From positions 62,001-126,000 of the forward strand of contig VXRJ01000016.1 of the NCBI GenBank assembly GCA_009838525.1: 64,000 nucleotides of DNA. The letters are read 5' to 3'. The notes beneath the pieces are model-generated. The model saw nothing but the letters and a program-made list of their open reading frames with translations, did not search any database and was not told where the DNA came from. The stretch comes from Acidobacteriota bacterium. GTDB lineage: Bacteria > Acidobacteriota > Vicinamibacteria > Vicinamibacterales > UBA8438. The first letter of the stretch is position 1. Every line of letters begins with the position of its first letter. The position numbers and the translations under genes were made by a program. This document shows, one piece after another, positions 39,978 through 49,790 of the stretch.

Positions 39978-42900
39978 TCATTCTTGCACGGCCGCCGCGC
40001 CGGCGGCGACCGGCGCCGGCGGCAGCAGCTCGACCACCTCGCCCGAAAGGGCGCTGACCCGCGCGCCGGGCGTCACGATGCCCGCCAGGTTCATCGGGTC
40101 GGCGGCGGCGACTCGCACGCCGCGGCCCCGGTCGATCCGGCCGCCGTCGCGACGGACGATGCGAAGCAGCTCCACCGCGTCCGGGCGGGCGAACTGCTCG
40201 CCCACGAAGCCGGCGACGAAGCGGCCGCCGCGCACCTCTCCCCGCGCTTCCATCCGGCGGAGCGACGCGAGGAGATCGCGCCAGGGCGGCATCAGGGTCT
40301 CGCGGCGGACCAGGTCGCGGAAGACGACGCCCCAGCGAAGCAGCAACTGGCGCGCGAAGGCGTCCGCGCGTTCGCGTTCGGCCGGTTCCCCCGCGCCGGC
40401 CTGGAGATCCCGGCTCCCCGGCGCGAGCAACGCCCAGCGCCCGGCCGCGTGCCGGGGACGGGCGGCGCGGAAGCGACCCTCGCCACGGCGGCGTTTCGGG
40501 TTGGTCAGCGCGCGCAGGTTGTCGAATCCGTCGGCGGTCACCAGGCCGGCCGCAACCAGTTCCCAGAGCCCGTCCTCGACCTCGCTCGTCAGCCGGCCGG
40601 TCTCCTGCACGAGTTCGCGGAGGAACGACGCACCGCGTCGCTGGAGCGCATCGAGCACCGCCCGGGCGGGGTGCGAAAGGGCCGGCACATCCGGGCCGGC
40701 CGGATGGCCGCCGGGCGGAAGCAGCCATTCGAGGTCTTCCCGCAGGAAGAGCGCGACGGGCGCGACGCGGGTCGGGCGGACGCGGCGCGCCCGGCGGTTG
40801 GCCGGCTCGCGCTGCTCGTCGCCGTTCCGCGCGTCGAACGCGGGATGGGGCGACAGACGACCCCACATCACCTCGCCCGAGAGGCACAACTGATCGAGCA
40901 TCTCCGGGTCGTACTTCGCCATGCGCGCGGCGAGGACGTCGCGTTCCCAGGCGGCGGCCGACACCTCGCAGCCCTGCAGTTGCTGGATCACCTGCAGCAG
41001 GCCGGACGCGCCATGCAGCCTGGTTCCGTCCGCCATGCGCTGCCAGCGCGCGAGGAAGCGGACGAGATCGGCCGACGTCACCGGCTCGATCTCGCGCCGC
41101 AGGCGGCCAAGGGTAAGGCGGTGAATCCTCGCCAGGACGCGGCGGTTGCACCACTCCGTCTCCGCCCCGTCGGCGCGGGCCGCCGCCGTGAATCGGCCGC
41201 GAAGCACCTGGCCTTCACCCTCGAGCCGGGTCAGGGCGGCGGCAATCCGATCCTCGGGAAGGGCGAGGGTGGCGGCGAGGGCGGCAGCGGTCATCGGGCC
41301 GACCGAGTCGAGCCAGCCGCGGAGGACTTCGGTCACGGCGGCGTCGACGCCGTCCGGAACCGGCTGCTCGATATCCGGAGGATCGGGGTCGGCGACGGCG
41401 CCCGGGTGGACGAGGCGCGCGGTGCGGAGGCGTTCGGTGGCGACCCAGAAGGCGGGAGGTGTGGCGCGTGCCGGCGTGGACGCCGGCGGACCCTCTGCCG
41501 GTGGACCCTCTGCCGGCCTGGAGGCCGGCGCACCATGGGCCGGCGCACCAGCGGGCGCACCGGCCGGCGCGCCGGGGGTCAGCGTCGTGGCGCGGCCGGT
41601 CTCGGCGAGCCGGGCGAACCAATCCCGCCAGCCGTCGCGCGGCGGGACCAGGACCAGCGTCAGCAGCGCGTCATGGAGCTCCTCGGGATCGCGCACGACC
41701 GGCCACGCTTCGTCCGCCACCTCCCGGATTGCCGCTTCGTCGAGCGCGCCGATCTCGCCGCCGTCGTCGCCCAGCGTCCGGCGCAACTGCACGGCGCGGG
41801 CGCGGCGCTCCTCCAGCGGCGCGTCGTCGAGGAACGCGTACGGGTTCGCGTTCAGGATCTCGTGGCCGAGCGGCGACGGCTCGGCGGTGTCGATGGCGTG
41901 GGTCGCGATGGTTCCCGCCTCGATGCCCGCCACCAGCTCGCGCAAGCCATCGATGTCCATCGCCTCGTGCAGGCAGTCGCGGATGGTCTCGTCCACCAGC
42001 GGATGCTGCGGGATCCGGATCTCGCCGCTCAGGTTCTCCGCGCACGCCACCTGGTCGGGGAAGACGGCGGCGAGCAGATCGTCGGATCGCATCCGCAGGA
42101 TCGGCGGCGGCACCTTCTTGCCCCCCGCGAAGCGGAGGATGGCGAGCGCGCGCGACGCGTTCCAGCGCCAGCGCGCCCCGAACATCGGCGACGGGAGCAT
42201 CGCCTGGGTCAGCACGTCCTCCACCGTCGCCGGCTGGAGGAACCGGAAGACCACCTCGAGCGGAAAACTGTGCTGCTCGGCGAGCGAGATGACGAGGCCG
42301 TTGTCGGTGGCCGCGGCCTGGAGCTCGACGTTGAAGCTGCGGCAGAAGCGTTTCCGGAGCGCCAGGCCCCAGGCGCGGTTGATGCGGGCGCCGAGCGGCG
42401 CGTGCAGCACCAGTTGCATGCCGCCGCTCTCATCGAAGAAGCGCTCGGCGACAAGAGTCCGGTTCGACGGCGTCGCGCCCAGCACACGGACACCGGCCCG
42501 GAGGTAGGCGACCGCCTGTTCGGCGCCGGGACGATCGAGACCGCACTCCCGCACCAGGAACGCGATCGCGTCATCGTCGGCGTTCGCCGCGGCGAGGCGC
42601 TCTCGGACGCGGGACACCTCGTCGGACAGCTCGCGCGTTCTCCCCGGCGCCTCCCCGAGCCAGAACGGCACGGACGGTGCGGCGCCATGCGCATCCTCCA
42701 CCCGGACCCGCCCCGCCTCGACCCGGCGGATTCGCCACGACGTAGTCCCGAGCAGGAAGACGTCGCCGGCGAGACTCTCGACCGCGAAGTCCTCGTCCAC
42801 GGTCCCGACCGTCGTCCCCTCCGGCTCCGCCACGACCTGGTAGTTGGCGTTGTCGGGAATCGCGCCGCCCGAGGTGATGGCCGCCAGCCGCGCGCCCCGC

Positions 42901-44351
42901 CGCCCGCGGACGACGCCGTTGACCCGATCGCGGTGCAGCCACGCCCCGTTCCGGCCGCGCGACGACGCGATGCCGTCCGACAGCATCGCCACCACCTCGT
43001 CGAAGATGTCGCGCGGCAGGTCCCGGTAGGGGTAGGCGCTCCGCACCAGGTCGAACAGCTCGTCCTCGTCCCAGTCGCCGGTCGCCGCCGCGGCGACGAT
43101 CTGCTGCGCCAGCACGTCGCGCGGCCAGGGCATCACCGTCCGCTCGTCCAGCAGGCCGCTCCGGATGGCCCGGACCAGCGCCGCGCACTCGACCAGCTCG
43201 TCGCGTGTCGCCGGGAAGAAGCGCCCCTTCGGAATGAACGTCCGGTCCACCTTGTGGCCGGAACGCCCGATCCGCTGCAGCGCGACCGCGATCGAGCGGG
43301 GCGTGCCGATCTGGCAGACCAGGTCGACCGATCCGACATCGATGCCGAGCTCGAGCGACGCCGTGGCGACGATGGCGCGAAGCCGACCCTCCTTGAGCGC
43401 GGCTTCGGCCGCCTGGCGCAAACGGCGCGACAGGCTGCCGTGATGCGACAGCACCGCGTCGTCGCCCAGGCGCTCCGCCAGTTGATGCGCGACGCGCTCG
43501 GCCAGGCGCCGCGTGTTGACGAAGACGATCGTCGTGCGGTGCGAGAGGATCAGCTCCGCGATCCGGTCGTAGATCTCGCCCCACATCCCGGTCGTGGCAA
43601 CCGCCCCCAGCTCTTCCTCCGGCACCTCGACGGCAAGATCGAGCTCGCGGCGGTGGCCGGAATCGACGATTGCCGTCTCGCCTCCGTCAACCTCCCCGGT
43701 CAGGAAGGACGCCACCTCGATGATCGGCTTGACGGTCGCCGACAGGCCGATCCGCTGCGGCCGCGAGCCCCCGGCCTCCCGCACCAGGCAGTCGAGCCGC
43801 GCCAGGCTGACCGCGAGATGCGCACCCCGCTTGTCGTCCAGCACGGCGTGGATCTCGTCGACGATGACCGTCGCCGCCGTCGAGAGCATCTTCCGGCTGC
43901 GTTCCGCCGTCAGCAGGATGAAGAGCGACTCGGGGGTCGTCACCAGAATGTGCGGCGGCCGGCGCACCATCTGTTCGCGCTCCCAGGCCGGCGTATCGCC
44001 GGTCCGGATGGCGGTGCGGATCTCCGCCAGCTCGGCCCCGGAGGCCTCCGCCAGCTCACCCAGCTCCTTGAGCGGCTCCTGGAGGTTCCGATGGATGTCG
44101 TTGCTCAGCGCCTTGAGCGGCGAGACGTAGACGACCGAGGTCCGATCGTCCAGATGTCCATCGAGCCCGTCCGACACCAGCCGATCGATGCAGCTCAGGA
44201 ACGCGGCCAGCGTCTTGCCCGAGCCGGTCGGGGCCGAGATCAGCAGGTCGCCCCCCTCCCGGATCAGCGGCCACGCCTCCGCCTGGGCCGGCGTGGCCTG
44301 CCCGAACTTCCCCCTGAACCAGTCGGCCGTCAGCGAACAGAAGCCGTCCAT
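39978..44351 (-). CDS. lhr: Lhr-type long ATP-dependent helicase
   Basis: A 1457-residue superfamily-2 DNA helicase, close to the full-length bacterial Lhr (about 1500). The core holds Walker A APTGSGKT (about residue 40-47), DEIHAVLDDKRG as box II (about 163), SAT (GLSATVKPI) and the C-terminal helicase motifs with HHGSLSRRLRQAAE and QRIGRSGH. The Lhr-specific winged-helix and beta-barrel domains and the long C-terminal extension follow. Lhr acts in DNA repair, with links to interstrand-crosslink and RNA-DNA hybrid unwinding. At about residues 920-965 an Ala/Pro-rich linker is encoded by inserted palindromic elements, inside the C-terminal region and away from the motor. Confidence 0.93.
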   Translation of the reverse strand: MDGFCSLTADWFRGKFGQATPAQAEAWPLIREGGDLLISAPTGSGKTLAAFLSCIDRLVSDGLDGHLDDRTSVVYVSPLKALSNDIHRNLQEPLKELGELAEASGAELAEIRTAIRTGDTPAWEREQMVRRPPHILVTTPESLFILLTAERSRKMLSTAATVIVDEIHAVLDDKRGAHLAVSLARLDCLVREAGGSRPQRIGLSATVKPIIEVASFLTGEVDGGETAIVDSGHRRELDLAVEVPEEELGAVATTGMWGEIYDRIAELILSHRTTIVFVNTRRLAERVAHQLAERLGDDAVLSHHGSLSRRLRQAAEAALKEGRLRAIVATASLELGIDVGSVDLVCQIGTPRSIAVALQRIGRSGHKVDRTFIPKGRFFPATRDELVECAALVRAIRSGLLDERTVMPWPRDVLAQQIVAAAATGDWDEDELFDLVRSAYPYRDLPRDIFDEVVAMLSDGIASSRGRNGAWLHRDRVNGVVRGRRGARLAAITSGGAIPDNANYQVVAEPEGTTVGTVDEDFAVESLAGDVFLLGTTSWRIRRVEAGRVRVEDAHGAAPSVPFWLGEAPGRTRELSDEVSRVRERLAAANADDDAIAFLVRECGLDRPGAEQAVAYLRAGVRVLGATPSNRTLVAERFFDESGGMQLVLHAPLGARINRAWGLALRKRFCRSFNVELQAAATDNGLVISLAEQHSFPLEVVFRFLQPATVEDVLTQAMLPSPMFGARWRWNASRALAILRFAGGKKVPPPILRMRSDDLLAAVFPDQVACAENLSGEIRIPQHPLVDETIRDCLHEAMDIDGLRELVAGIEAGTIATHAIDTAEPSPLGHEILNANPYAFLDDAPLEERRARAVQLRRTLGDDGGEIGALDEAAIREVADEAWPVVRDPEELHDALLTLVLVPPRDGWRDWFARLAETGRATTLTPGAPAGAPAGAPAHGAPASRPAEGPPAEGPPASTPARATPPAFWVATERLRTARLVHPGAVADPDPPDIEQPVPDGVDAAVTEVLRGWLDSVGPMTAAALAATLALPEDRIAAALTRLEGEGQVLRGRFTAAARADGAETEWCNRRVLARIHRLTLGRLRREIEPVTSADLVRFLARWQRMADGTRLHGASGLLQVIQQLQGCEVSAAAWERDVLAARMAKYDPEMLDQLCLSGEVMWGRLSPHPAFDARNGDEQREPANRRARRVRPTRVAPVALFLREDLEWLLPPGGHPAGPDVPALSHPARAVLDALQRRGASFLRELVQETGRLTSEVEDGLWELVAAGLVTADGFDNLRALTNPKRRRGEGRFRAARPRHAAGRWALLAPGSRDLQAGAGEPAERERADAFARQLLLRWGVVFRDLVRRETLMPPWRDLLASLRRMEARGEVRGGRFVAGFVGEQFARPDAVELLRIVRRDGGRIDRGRGVRVAAADPMNLAGIVTPGARVSALSGEVVELLPPAPVAAGAAAVQE
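41470..41529 (+). repeat. GCCGGC-armed palindromic elements inside lhr, copies 5 and 6
   Basis: GCCGGCGTGGACGCCGGC (41470-41487) and GCCGGCCTGGAGGCCGGC (41512-41529), both in plus orientation, are separated by two CTCTGCCGG-type spacer repeats. Half-site sequences GCCGGCGCACC continue to about 41575. Read on the coding strand they produce an Ala/Pro-rich low-complexity segment. Confidence 0.78.
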
Positions 44352-44454
44352 CGCGCTCCCAACAGTCTACGCCCGGCCGCCCGCCCCGGTCCCGTCGGGC
44401 CGGAACGGGAGCCGCCACGCCGGAACGGGAGTAGGATGAAAGCGCGCCGGAACG

Positions 44455-46488
44455 ATGGCCATGCCGGGCACCGACCACTATCTCAAGACCGAGCTGTACG
44501 AGCTGGTCCGGAAGGACCCGGCGATCTTCGAGTTCCTGCAGGCGGGCTCGCTCGACGGGATCTGGTACTGGGACGTCGAGCGGCAGGAGCAGGAGTGGAT
44601 GAGCCCGCGGTTCAAGGAGGTCTTCGGCTACCGGGACGACGAGATCCCGAACACGCCGGACTGGTGGCAGGCGAACATCCACCCCGACGATCTCGCGGTC
44701 GCGCTCGACAACTTCGGGAAGCACCTGAAGGACCCGAGCCATCCCTACGATCAGATCGTCCGGTACCGCCACCGCGACGGCGGCACCGTCTGGGTCCGGT
44801 GCCGCGGCCTCGCCATCCGGGACGACGACGGGAAGCCGATCCGCCTCCTCGGCTGTCACACCGACGTCACCGCGCTGAAGCGGGCCGAAGAGGACCTGCG
44901 GCGGCAGGCGAACGAGCTGCGGGAGGCGCGCGACAGCGCGGAGCACGCGAACCGGGCCAAGAGCACGTTCCTCGCGAACGTCAGCCACGAGATCCGGACC
45001 CCCCTCAACGCCGTGATCGGAAGCGCGGAATTGCTCGGCGAGACCGACCTGACAGCCGATCAGCAGCGCCACGTAGAGGCGATCCACGTCTCCGCCGAGG
45101 CCTTGCTCGACATCATCAACGACATCCTCGATTTCTCGAAGCTGGAGGCGGGCCGGATAGAGGCGGATCCCTCTCCCTTCCGGCTCCGGGAGCGGATCGA
45201 AGCGTGGGTCCGCTCCCTCGCGCCCCGGCTGCACGAAAAGCCGGTCAGGCTCGTCACCGAGGTCGCCCCTGACGTGCCCGACGCCCTCGTCGGCGACGAG
45301 CGCCTGCTGCGGCAGGTGCTGGCGAACCTGCTCTCGAACGCGATGAAGTTCACCGCGGCCGGGCGAATCGCCCTGCGGGTCCGGATCGAGGCGCGCGACG
45401 GCGACGACGTTGCGCTCCGGTTCGAGGTGGAGGACACCGGGATCGGCATCCCGCCGGAGAAGCAGCAGGTGATCTTCGAGGAGTTCGTGCAGGGAGACGC
45501 CTCGATCACCCGTCACTACGGGGGCACCGGACTCGGTCTGGCCATCGCGGCGCGCCTCGTCGACGTGCTGGACGGCAGGATCGGGCTCGTGAGCCAACCG
45601 GACGAGGGCAGCACCTTCCACTTCACGGCGCGCTTCGTGCAGCCGGCGTTCGAGGCCGCCGGCGTCGACGCCGGCGCCGAGCCCGTCAGCGAGGCGGCGG
45701 TCCTCGGACCGTTGCGCATCCTCGTCGTGGAGGACAGCGTCGCCAATCAGCAGGTGGCAATCGGGATGCTGGAGAAACGCGGCCATACCGTCGACGTGGC
45801 CGCCAGCGGCGCGGCCGCGGTGGAAGCGACGTCGGACGCGTCCTACGACGTCGTCCTGATGGACCTGCAGATGCCCGGGATGGACGGCTACGAGGCGACG
45901 CGCCGCATCCGGGGGCGCGAGGCGGCGGACGGCGCGGCTCCGATGGCGATCGTCGCGCTGACCGCCCGGGCGTCGCGCGGCAGCGAGGCCTACTGCCTGA
46001 ACTCCGGTTTCGACGGCTATCTGCTCAAGCCCTACCGGTCACGCGAGTTGCTGGACGTGATAGCCGCGGCGGTGGGGATCGAGCGCGTGGCGGCACCCGC
46101 CGATGGCGGCGCCGAGGCCGACACGCGACCCGCTGCCGCCCCCGAGCCCGGCGCACGACTCGACTGGAAGGCTGCCCTCGACGCGGTCGACGGCGACAGC
46201 GAGTTGCTACGAAGGGTGATCGGCGGCTACCTTGGGCAGCAGACGGCCCTGGTCGACGAGCTGCGCGCCGCCCTCACCGGGAACGACCCGGCGGTCGCGC
46301 GGCGGGCAGCGCACACGATCGCCGGATCGCTCCGCCTGTTCGAGGAAGCGCGCGTCGTTGCGCTCGCCCACGAACTGGAGGATCGGGCGCGCGACGGCGA
46401 CCTGGAAGGCGCGGTCCGCGTCTGGACCAGCCTTGAACCGGAACTGAACGCGGTGGAGACGGAACTGAGGGCCTGGATCGGAGACTGA
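44455..46488 (+). CDS. PAS hybrid histidine kinase with receiver and Hpt domains
   Basis: A 677-residue soluble sensor kinase; no membrane helix is visible, so it senses a cytoplasmic signal or partner. Order: PAS domain (about 25-145, with the PAC end GCHTDVTALKRAEEDL), coiled linker, HisKA with the phospho-acceptor His 178 in NVSHEIRTPLNAV, ATPase domain (DTGIGIPPEKQ, GGTGLGLAIA), receiver domain with Asp 470 in VVLMDLQMPGMDG, and a C-terminal Hpt with His 620 (RRAAHTIAGS). It therefore carries a complete four-step phosphorelay. The partner gene starts 6 bases after its stop. Confidence 0.92.
   Translation: MAMPGTDHYLKTELYELVRKDPAIFEFLQAGSLDGIWYWDVERQEQEWMSPRFKEVFGYRDDEIPNTPDWWQANIHPDDLAVALDNFGKHLKDPSHPYDQIVRYRHRDGGTVWVRCRGLAIRDDDGKPIRLLGCHTDVTALKRAEEDLRRQANELREARDSAEHANRAKSTFLANVSHEIRTPLNAVIGSAELLGETDLTADQQRHVEAIHVSAEALLDIINDILDFSKLEAGRIEADPSPFRLRERIEAWVRSLAPRLHEKPVRLVTEVAPDVPDALVGDERLLRQVLANLLSNAMKFTAAGRIALRVRIEARDGDDVALRFEVEDTGIGIPPEKQQVIFEEFVQGDASITRHYGGTGLGLAIAARLVDVLDGRIGLVSQPDEGSTFHFTARFVQPAFEAAGVDAGAEPVSEAAVLGPLRILVVEDSVANQQVAIGMLEKRGHTVDVAASGAAAVEATSDASYDVVLMDLQMPGMDGYEATRRIRGREAADGAAPMAIVALTARASRGSEAYCLNSGFDGYLLKPYRSRELLDVIAAAVGIERVAAPADGGAEADTRPAAAPEPGARLDWKAALDAVDGDSELLRRVIGGYLGQQTALVDELRAALTGNDPAVARRAAHTIAGSLRLFEEARVVALAHELEDRARDGDLEGAVRVWTSLEPELNAVETELRAWIGD
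45658..45675. repeat. GCCGGC-armed palindromic element inside the hybrid kinase gene, copy 7
   Basis: GCCGGCGTCGACGCCGGC, a fully symmetric version. It encodes Ala-Gly-Val-Asp-Ala-Gly in the linker between the kinase ATPase domain and the receiver domain, a place that tolerates insertion. Confidence 0.6.
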
Positions 46489-46494
46489 AAAACG

Positions 46495-47388
46495 GTGGCG
46501 ACCATCCTGGTAGTGGACGACTCGGCGGCCGACAGGACACTGGTCCAGCATCTGCTCGAGAAGCAGTCGTGGGACGTGCTGCAGGCGGAGCACGGAAAGT
46601 CGGCCCTCGCGCGGATGGCCGAGGCCGAGGTCGACCTGGTGCTCACCGACCTGGTCATGCCGGAGATGGACGGCCTCGCCTTCGTGGAGCGGGCGTCGGC
46701 AGACCATCCGCTCGTGCCGGTCGTGCTGATGACCGCTCGGGGCAGCGAGGAAATCGCCGTCAAGGCGCTCGAAGCGGGCGCGTCGAGCTACGTGCCGAAG
46801 AAACTGCTCGCGCGGGATCTGCTCGAGGTAGTGGAACGGATCCTCGAGACCTCGCGCGAGCGGCGCAGCTACAAGCGGCTGCTGGGCCATCTGCAGAACG
46901 CATCTTTCGTCCTGGAGAACGACCTCGGCCTGATCACCTCGCTCGTCAGCTATCTGACCGGCATCCTGCGCGACTCCGGGATGTTCAACGAAACGGATTG
47001 CCACGGCGTTTCGACCGCACTCGACGAGGCGCTTACGAACGCCTACTTCCACGGCAACCTGGACGTGTCGTCCCAGATCCGGGAACACGACCCGCGCGCC
47101 TACCGCGCGCTCGCGGAGGAACGCCGGCGCCTCGCGCCGTACCGCGACCGGCGCATCACCGTTCGTGTCACGCTGAACGAGGACGACGTGCGCTTCGTCA
47201 TCGCGGACGAGGGGCAGGGCTTCGATGTCGACGCGGTGCCGGATCCGACGCTGCCGGAGAACCTCATTCAGCCGAGCGGCCGGGGCATCTTTCTGATGCG
47301 GACCTTCCTCGACGAGGTCGACTACAACGACGCCGGGAACGAAGTGACGCTGCTGAAACGCCGGCCGGCGCCGCAACCGCAGGACTGA
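46495..47388 (+). CDS. response regulator fused to an anti-sigma-type ATPase domain
   Basis: A 297-residue protein starting at GTG 46495. The N-terminal receiver (about 1-120) has Asp 52 in LVLTDLVMPEMDG. The C-terminal part (about 145-290) is an RsbW-like HATPase_c_2 domain: ALDEALTNAYFHGN (N-box), IADEGQGFDVD (G1) and GRGIFLMRTFLDEV (G2). So the output is not DNA binding but probably phosphorylation or sequestration of a partner-switch protein, under phosphorelay control. The neighbouring hybrid kinase is the obvious input. No anti-anti-sigma gene (STAS) is visible in the window. Confidence 0.88.
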   Translation: MATILVVDDSAADRTLVQHLLEKQSWDVLQAEHGKSALARMAEAEVDLVLTDLVMPEMDGLAFVERASADHPLVPVVLMTARGSEEIAVKALEAGASSYVPKKLLARDLLEVVERILETSRERRSYKRLLGHLQNASFVLENDLGLITSLVSYLTGILRDSGMFNETDCHGVSTALDEALTNAYFHGNLDVSSQIREHDPRAYRALAEERRRLAPYRDRRITVRVTLNEDDVRFVIADEGQGFDVDAVPDPTLPENLIQPSGRGIFLMRTFLDEVDYNDAGNEVTLLKRRPAPQPQD

Positions 47389-47411
47389 CGCCGCCCGTCA
47401 CTAGCTGCCGG

Positions 47412-49790
47412 CTACGCCTGGAACACCTGGTTGCACGCCCGCTGGAACCGGCGGTCCAGCGCCGAGGCATCCTTGCCGCGAATGGACCCGAGCTGGCGCC
47501 GCGCCGCCACGAGGCGCTTGACTTCGTCGCGCGCCGCGCGCTGGCGAGCCGCGCTGTCGTCTCTCCGTCCCATCGTGTTGGATGCCATCCGCTCGCGCCA
47601 CTGCCGCGCCAGCATCTCGGCGGGCGACTCGCGGGAGGCATCCGCCGGCGGCAACTGGTCCTCCGGCAGCAGCTTCTCGGCCCGCTCGCACAGCTCCGAC
47701 AGCCGAGCCAGTTGCTGCTCGCGATCGGCGGCGGGCGGCGTCGAGCGCTCGCCGTCCGCCGGACGCGCTCGGTCCTTCCCGCTCTCCCGCTGGCGCTCCT
47801 TGTGGCGGTCGAACAGCGCGTCGCACGCGGCCCGGAAACGCTTCCAGATCGCGTCCGAACGCGATCGCTTCACGGGGCCGACCGACTTCCATTCGGCCTG
47901 GGCCTGCTTGGCGTCGTTGATGGCGGCGGCCAGATCGTCGGCGTCCGCGAGCGCTTCTATTCGCTCGCACAGGGCCACCTTGCTGGCGTAGTTGTCCGCC
48001 CAGACCTGCTTGCGCTCGGTCAGGTTCGCCTTGCGCCGCTCGAAGAAGGTCCCGTTGGCCTCGCGGAACCGGTCCCAGAGCTTCCGCTGCGCCTTGTACG
48101 GCGCCGAACCAAGCGCCTTCCATTCCTTCTGCAGCACGGCCATCCGCTCGACCGTCTTCAGCCAGTCGGTCGACTCCGCCAGCCGCTCCGCCTCCTCCAC
48201 GAGCTCGCGGCGGCGTTTCAGGTTCTTCGCCTGCTCCTCCTTCCGGGCCGCGAAGTACGACTCGCAGCGCGGGTAGACCTTGTCGTGCGCCGCCTTGAAA
48301 CGCTCCCACAGCTCCTGGCCGCGGGCCTTCGGCACGTCCGCCGCCTGCCGCCAGCGTTTCATGATGTCCGAGAAGGTGCCCGCCAGCGCGGCGTCGTCCT
48401 TCGCCGACCCGTCGTCCGACGCCAGCGCTTCCATCTCCCGGCAGAGCGTCTCCTGGACGCCGAGGTTGGCCCACTGCTGCCAGTCGGCGAACTCCCGGAG
48501 CTCGCGGACCGTCACCGTCAGCTTGGTGACGCGCGCCTTGAGCTTTCGCGTGATCGATTCCCGGTCATGCCGCGACGGCAACGGCGGCATCTCCTTGAGC
48601 GCCTGCCGCGCCTCCCGGAGCAGCCGCTCCGCCTCGCCGAGCGATACGCCCTTGTCGCCCGCCATGACCGTCGCGACCCGATCGAGCAACGTCTCGAGCT
48701 GCGTCAGGTTGTCGCGCGCCGCCTTCTTGCGCGCCGCCTTCGCCTCCGCCGCTTCCAGCCTGGCCTGCTCCGCTTCCCGCTCGCGCTTCTCCGCTTCCGC
48801 CGCTGCCGCCTGCCGCCGCGCTTCTATGGCCTCCGCTTCCGCCTCCGCCTCGGCCGCCGCGGCGGCCGCCTGCTGCTCCGCCGCGCGCTGCGCCTCGACG
48901 GCAGTCTGGTCGAGGGCAAGCAGTCGATCCTCGGCTGCGGTACGGGCCTCGGCGAAGCGCGCGCCGACCTCCGGGGCGACCGGCCCGTCCAGGCTCGACC
49001 ACGTCTCCAGAATCGCGTCGAGGTCGCTACGCCCCTGTTCCAGATCCGTCGTGGAATCGGCGAGTGCTTCCAGTCGCTCGCACTCGGAGACCCCCACGTC
49101 CGGATCCGGTTCCGGCTCGGCCGGCGTCTCCGGCTCTTCGGGTTCGGCCCGGGCCGCGAGTTGCGCGCGAGCCCACCGGGCCGACGCCTTGCTGTGAGCG
49201 GTCCGGACGATCACGTCGAGGGTGGCCTCGTCGATCGTCTCCGCCGACAGCCGCTCGCACGCCGCGAGCGCGGGCCCTTTGAACTCCGCCTTGACGGCGA
49301 CCGCCAGCAGTTCGTCCCGGCTGGCGATCCGGGCGACGGCGTCGACGGCCAGGTCGGTCCGCTCCACTCCGCGCGCTATCGCCCCGAGCGTCGCCTCGTC
49401 ATTCACCCGTTCAAGCGCCGCCCGCGCCACTACCTCCGACTTCGCCGCCCGCGCTATCCGGGCACGATCCTGCTCGTCGGTCAACACGTCAAACGCGTCG
49501 GTCATGTCGATGTCGTCGGCCGCCTCCACCAATGTCTCCCGCACGCCTTCCACCGCCTCGGCCCGCGCCGCCGCATCGTCACCCGGATCCTGAAGGAACC
49601 TGACGAGGGTCCGGAGATTGGGCATCTGCTCCACGGCGGCCAGACGTACCTCGGGAGCGGGATCCTCGCGGGCGATCTCGATCAGCAGATCGACCGCGTC
49701 GTCGTCCAGACCGCGTACCGCCTCGATCCGTCCGGAGGGGTCCGCACTCTGCCACGCCGGCTGCGACCGAAGTCGTTCAAGCAGCTTCAT
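47412..49790 (-). CDS. DUF349 repeat protein
   Basis: A 792-residue hydrophilic, largely helical cytoplasmic protein. The N-terminal 250 residues look like HEAT-type repeats (IEAVRGLDDDAVDLLIEIA, ARRAAKSEVVARAALERV-like units), then a long coiled coil of Ala, Glu and Arg (about 300-420, EAEAEAEAIEARRQAAAAEA), then several DUF349 units with the conserved WKA/WERFKAA-type helices (ELWERFKAAHDKVY, KLWDRFREANGTFFERRK, AIWKRFRAACDALFDRHK). DUF349 function is unknown. Start at ATG 49790 is chosen since MKLLERLRSQ begins the helical part. It converges on the response-regulator gene with 23 bases between stops. Confidence 0.85.
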   Translation of the reverse strand: MKLLERLRSQPAWQSADPSGRIEAVRGLDDDAVDLLIEIAREDPAPEVRLAAVEQMPNLRTLVRFLQDPGDDAAARAEAVEGVRETLVEAADDIDMTDAFDVLTDEQDRARIARAAKSEVVARAALERVNDEATLGAIARGVERTDLAVDAVARIASRDELLAVAVKAEFKGPALAACERLSAETIDEATLDVIVRTAHSKASARWARAQLAARAEPEEPETPAEPEPDPDVGVSECERLEALADSTTDLEQGRSDLDAILETWSSLDGPVAPEVGARFAEARTAAEDRLLALDQTAVEAQRAAEQQAAAAAAEAEAEAEAIEARRQAAAAEAEKREREAEQARLEAAEAKAARKKAARDNLTQLETLLDRVATVMAGDKGVSLGEAERLLREARQALKEMPPLPSRHDRESITRKLKARVTKLTVTVRELREFADWQQWANLGVQETLCREMEALASDDGSAKDDAALAGTFSDIMKRWRQAADVPKARGQELWERFKAAHDKVYPRCESYFAARKEEQAKNLKRRRELVEEAERLAESTDWLKTVERMAVLQKEWKALGSAPYKAQRKLWDRFREANGTFFERRKANLTERKQVWADNYASKVALCERIEALADADDLAAAINDAKQAQAEWKSVGPVKRSRSDAIWKRFRAACDALFDRHKERQRESGKDRARPADGERSTPPAADREQQLARLSELCERAEKLLPEDQLPPADASRESPAEMLARQWRERMASNTMGRRDDSAARQRAARDEVKRLVAARRQLGSIRGKDASALDRRFQRACNQVFQA

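Noticed and set aside
39882-45272. A 1796-codon plus-strand frame opposite lhr
   Set aside because: It ends out of frame inside the kinase gene and shows no motif; Lhr on the other strand has all helicase motifs.
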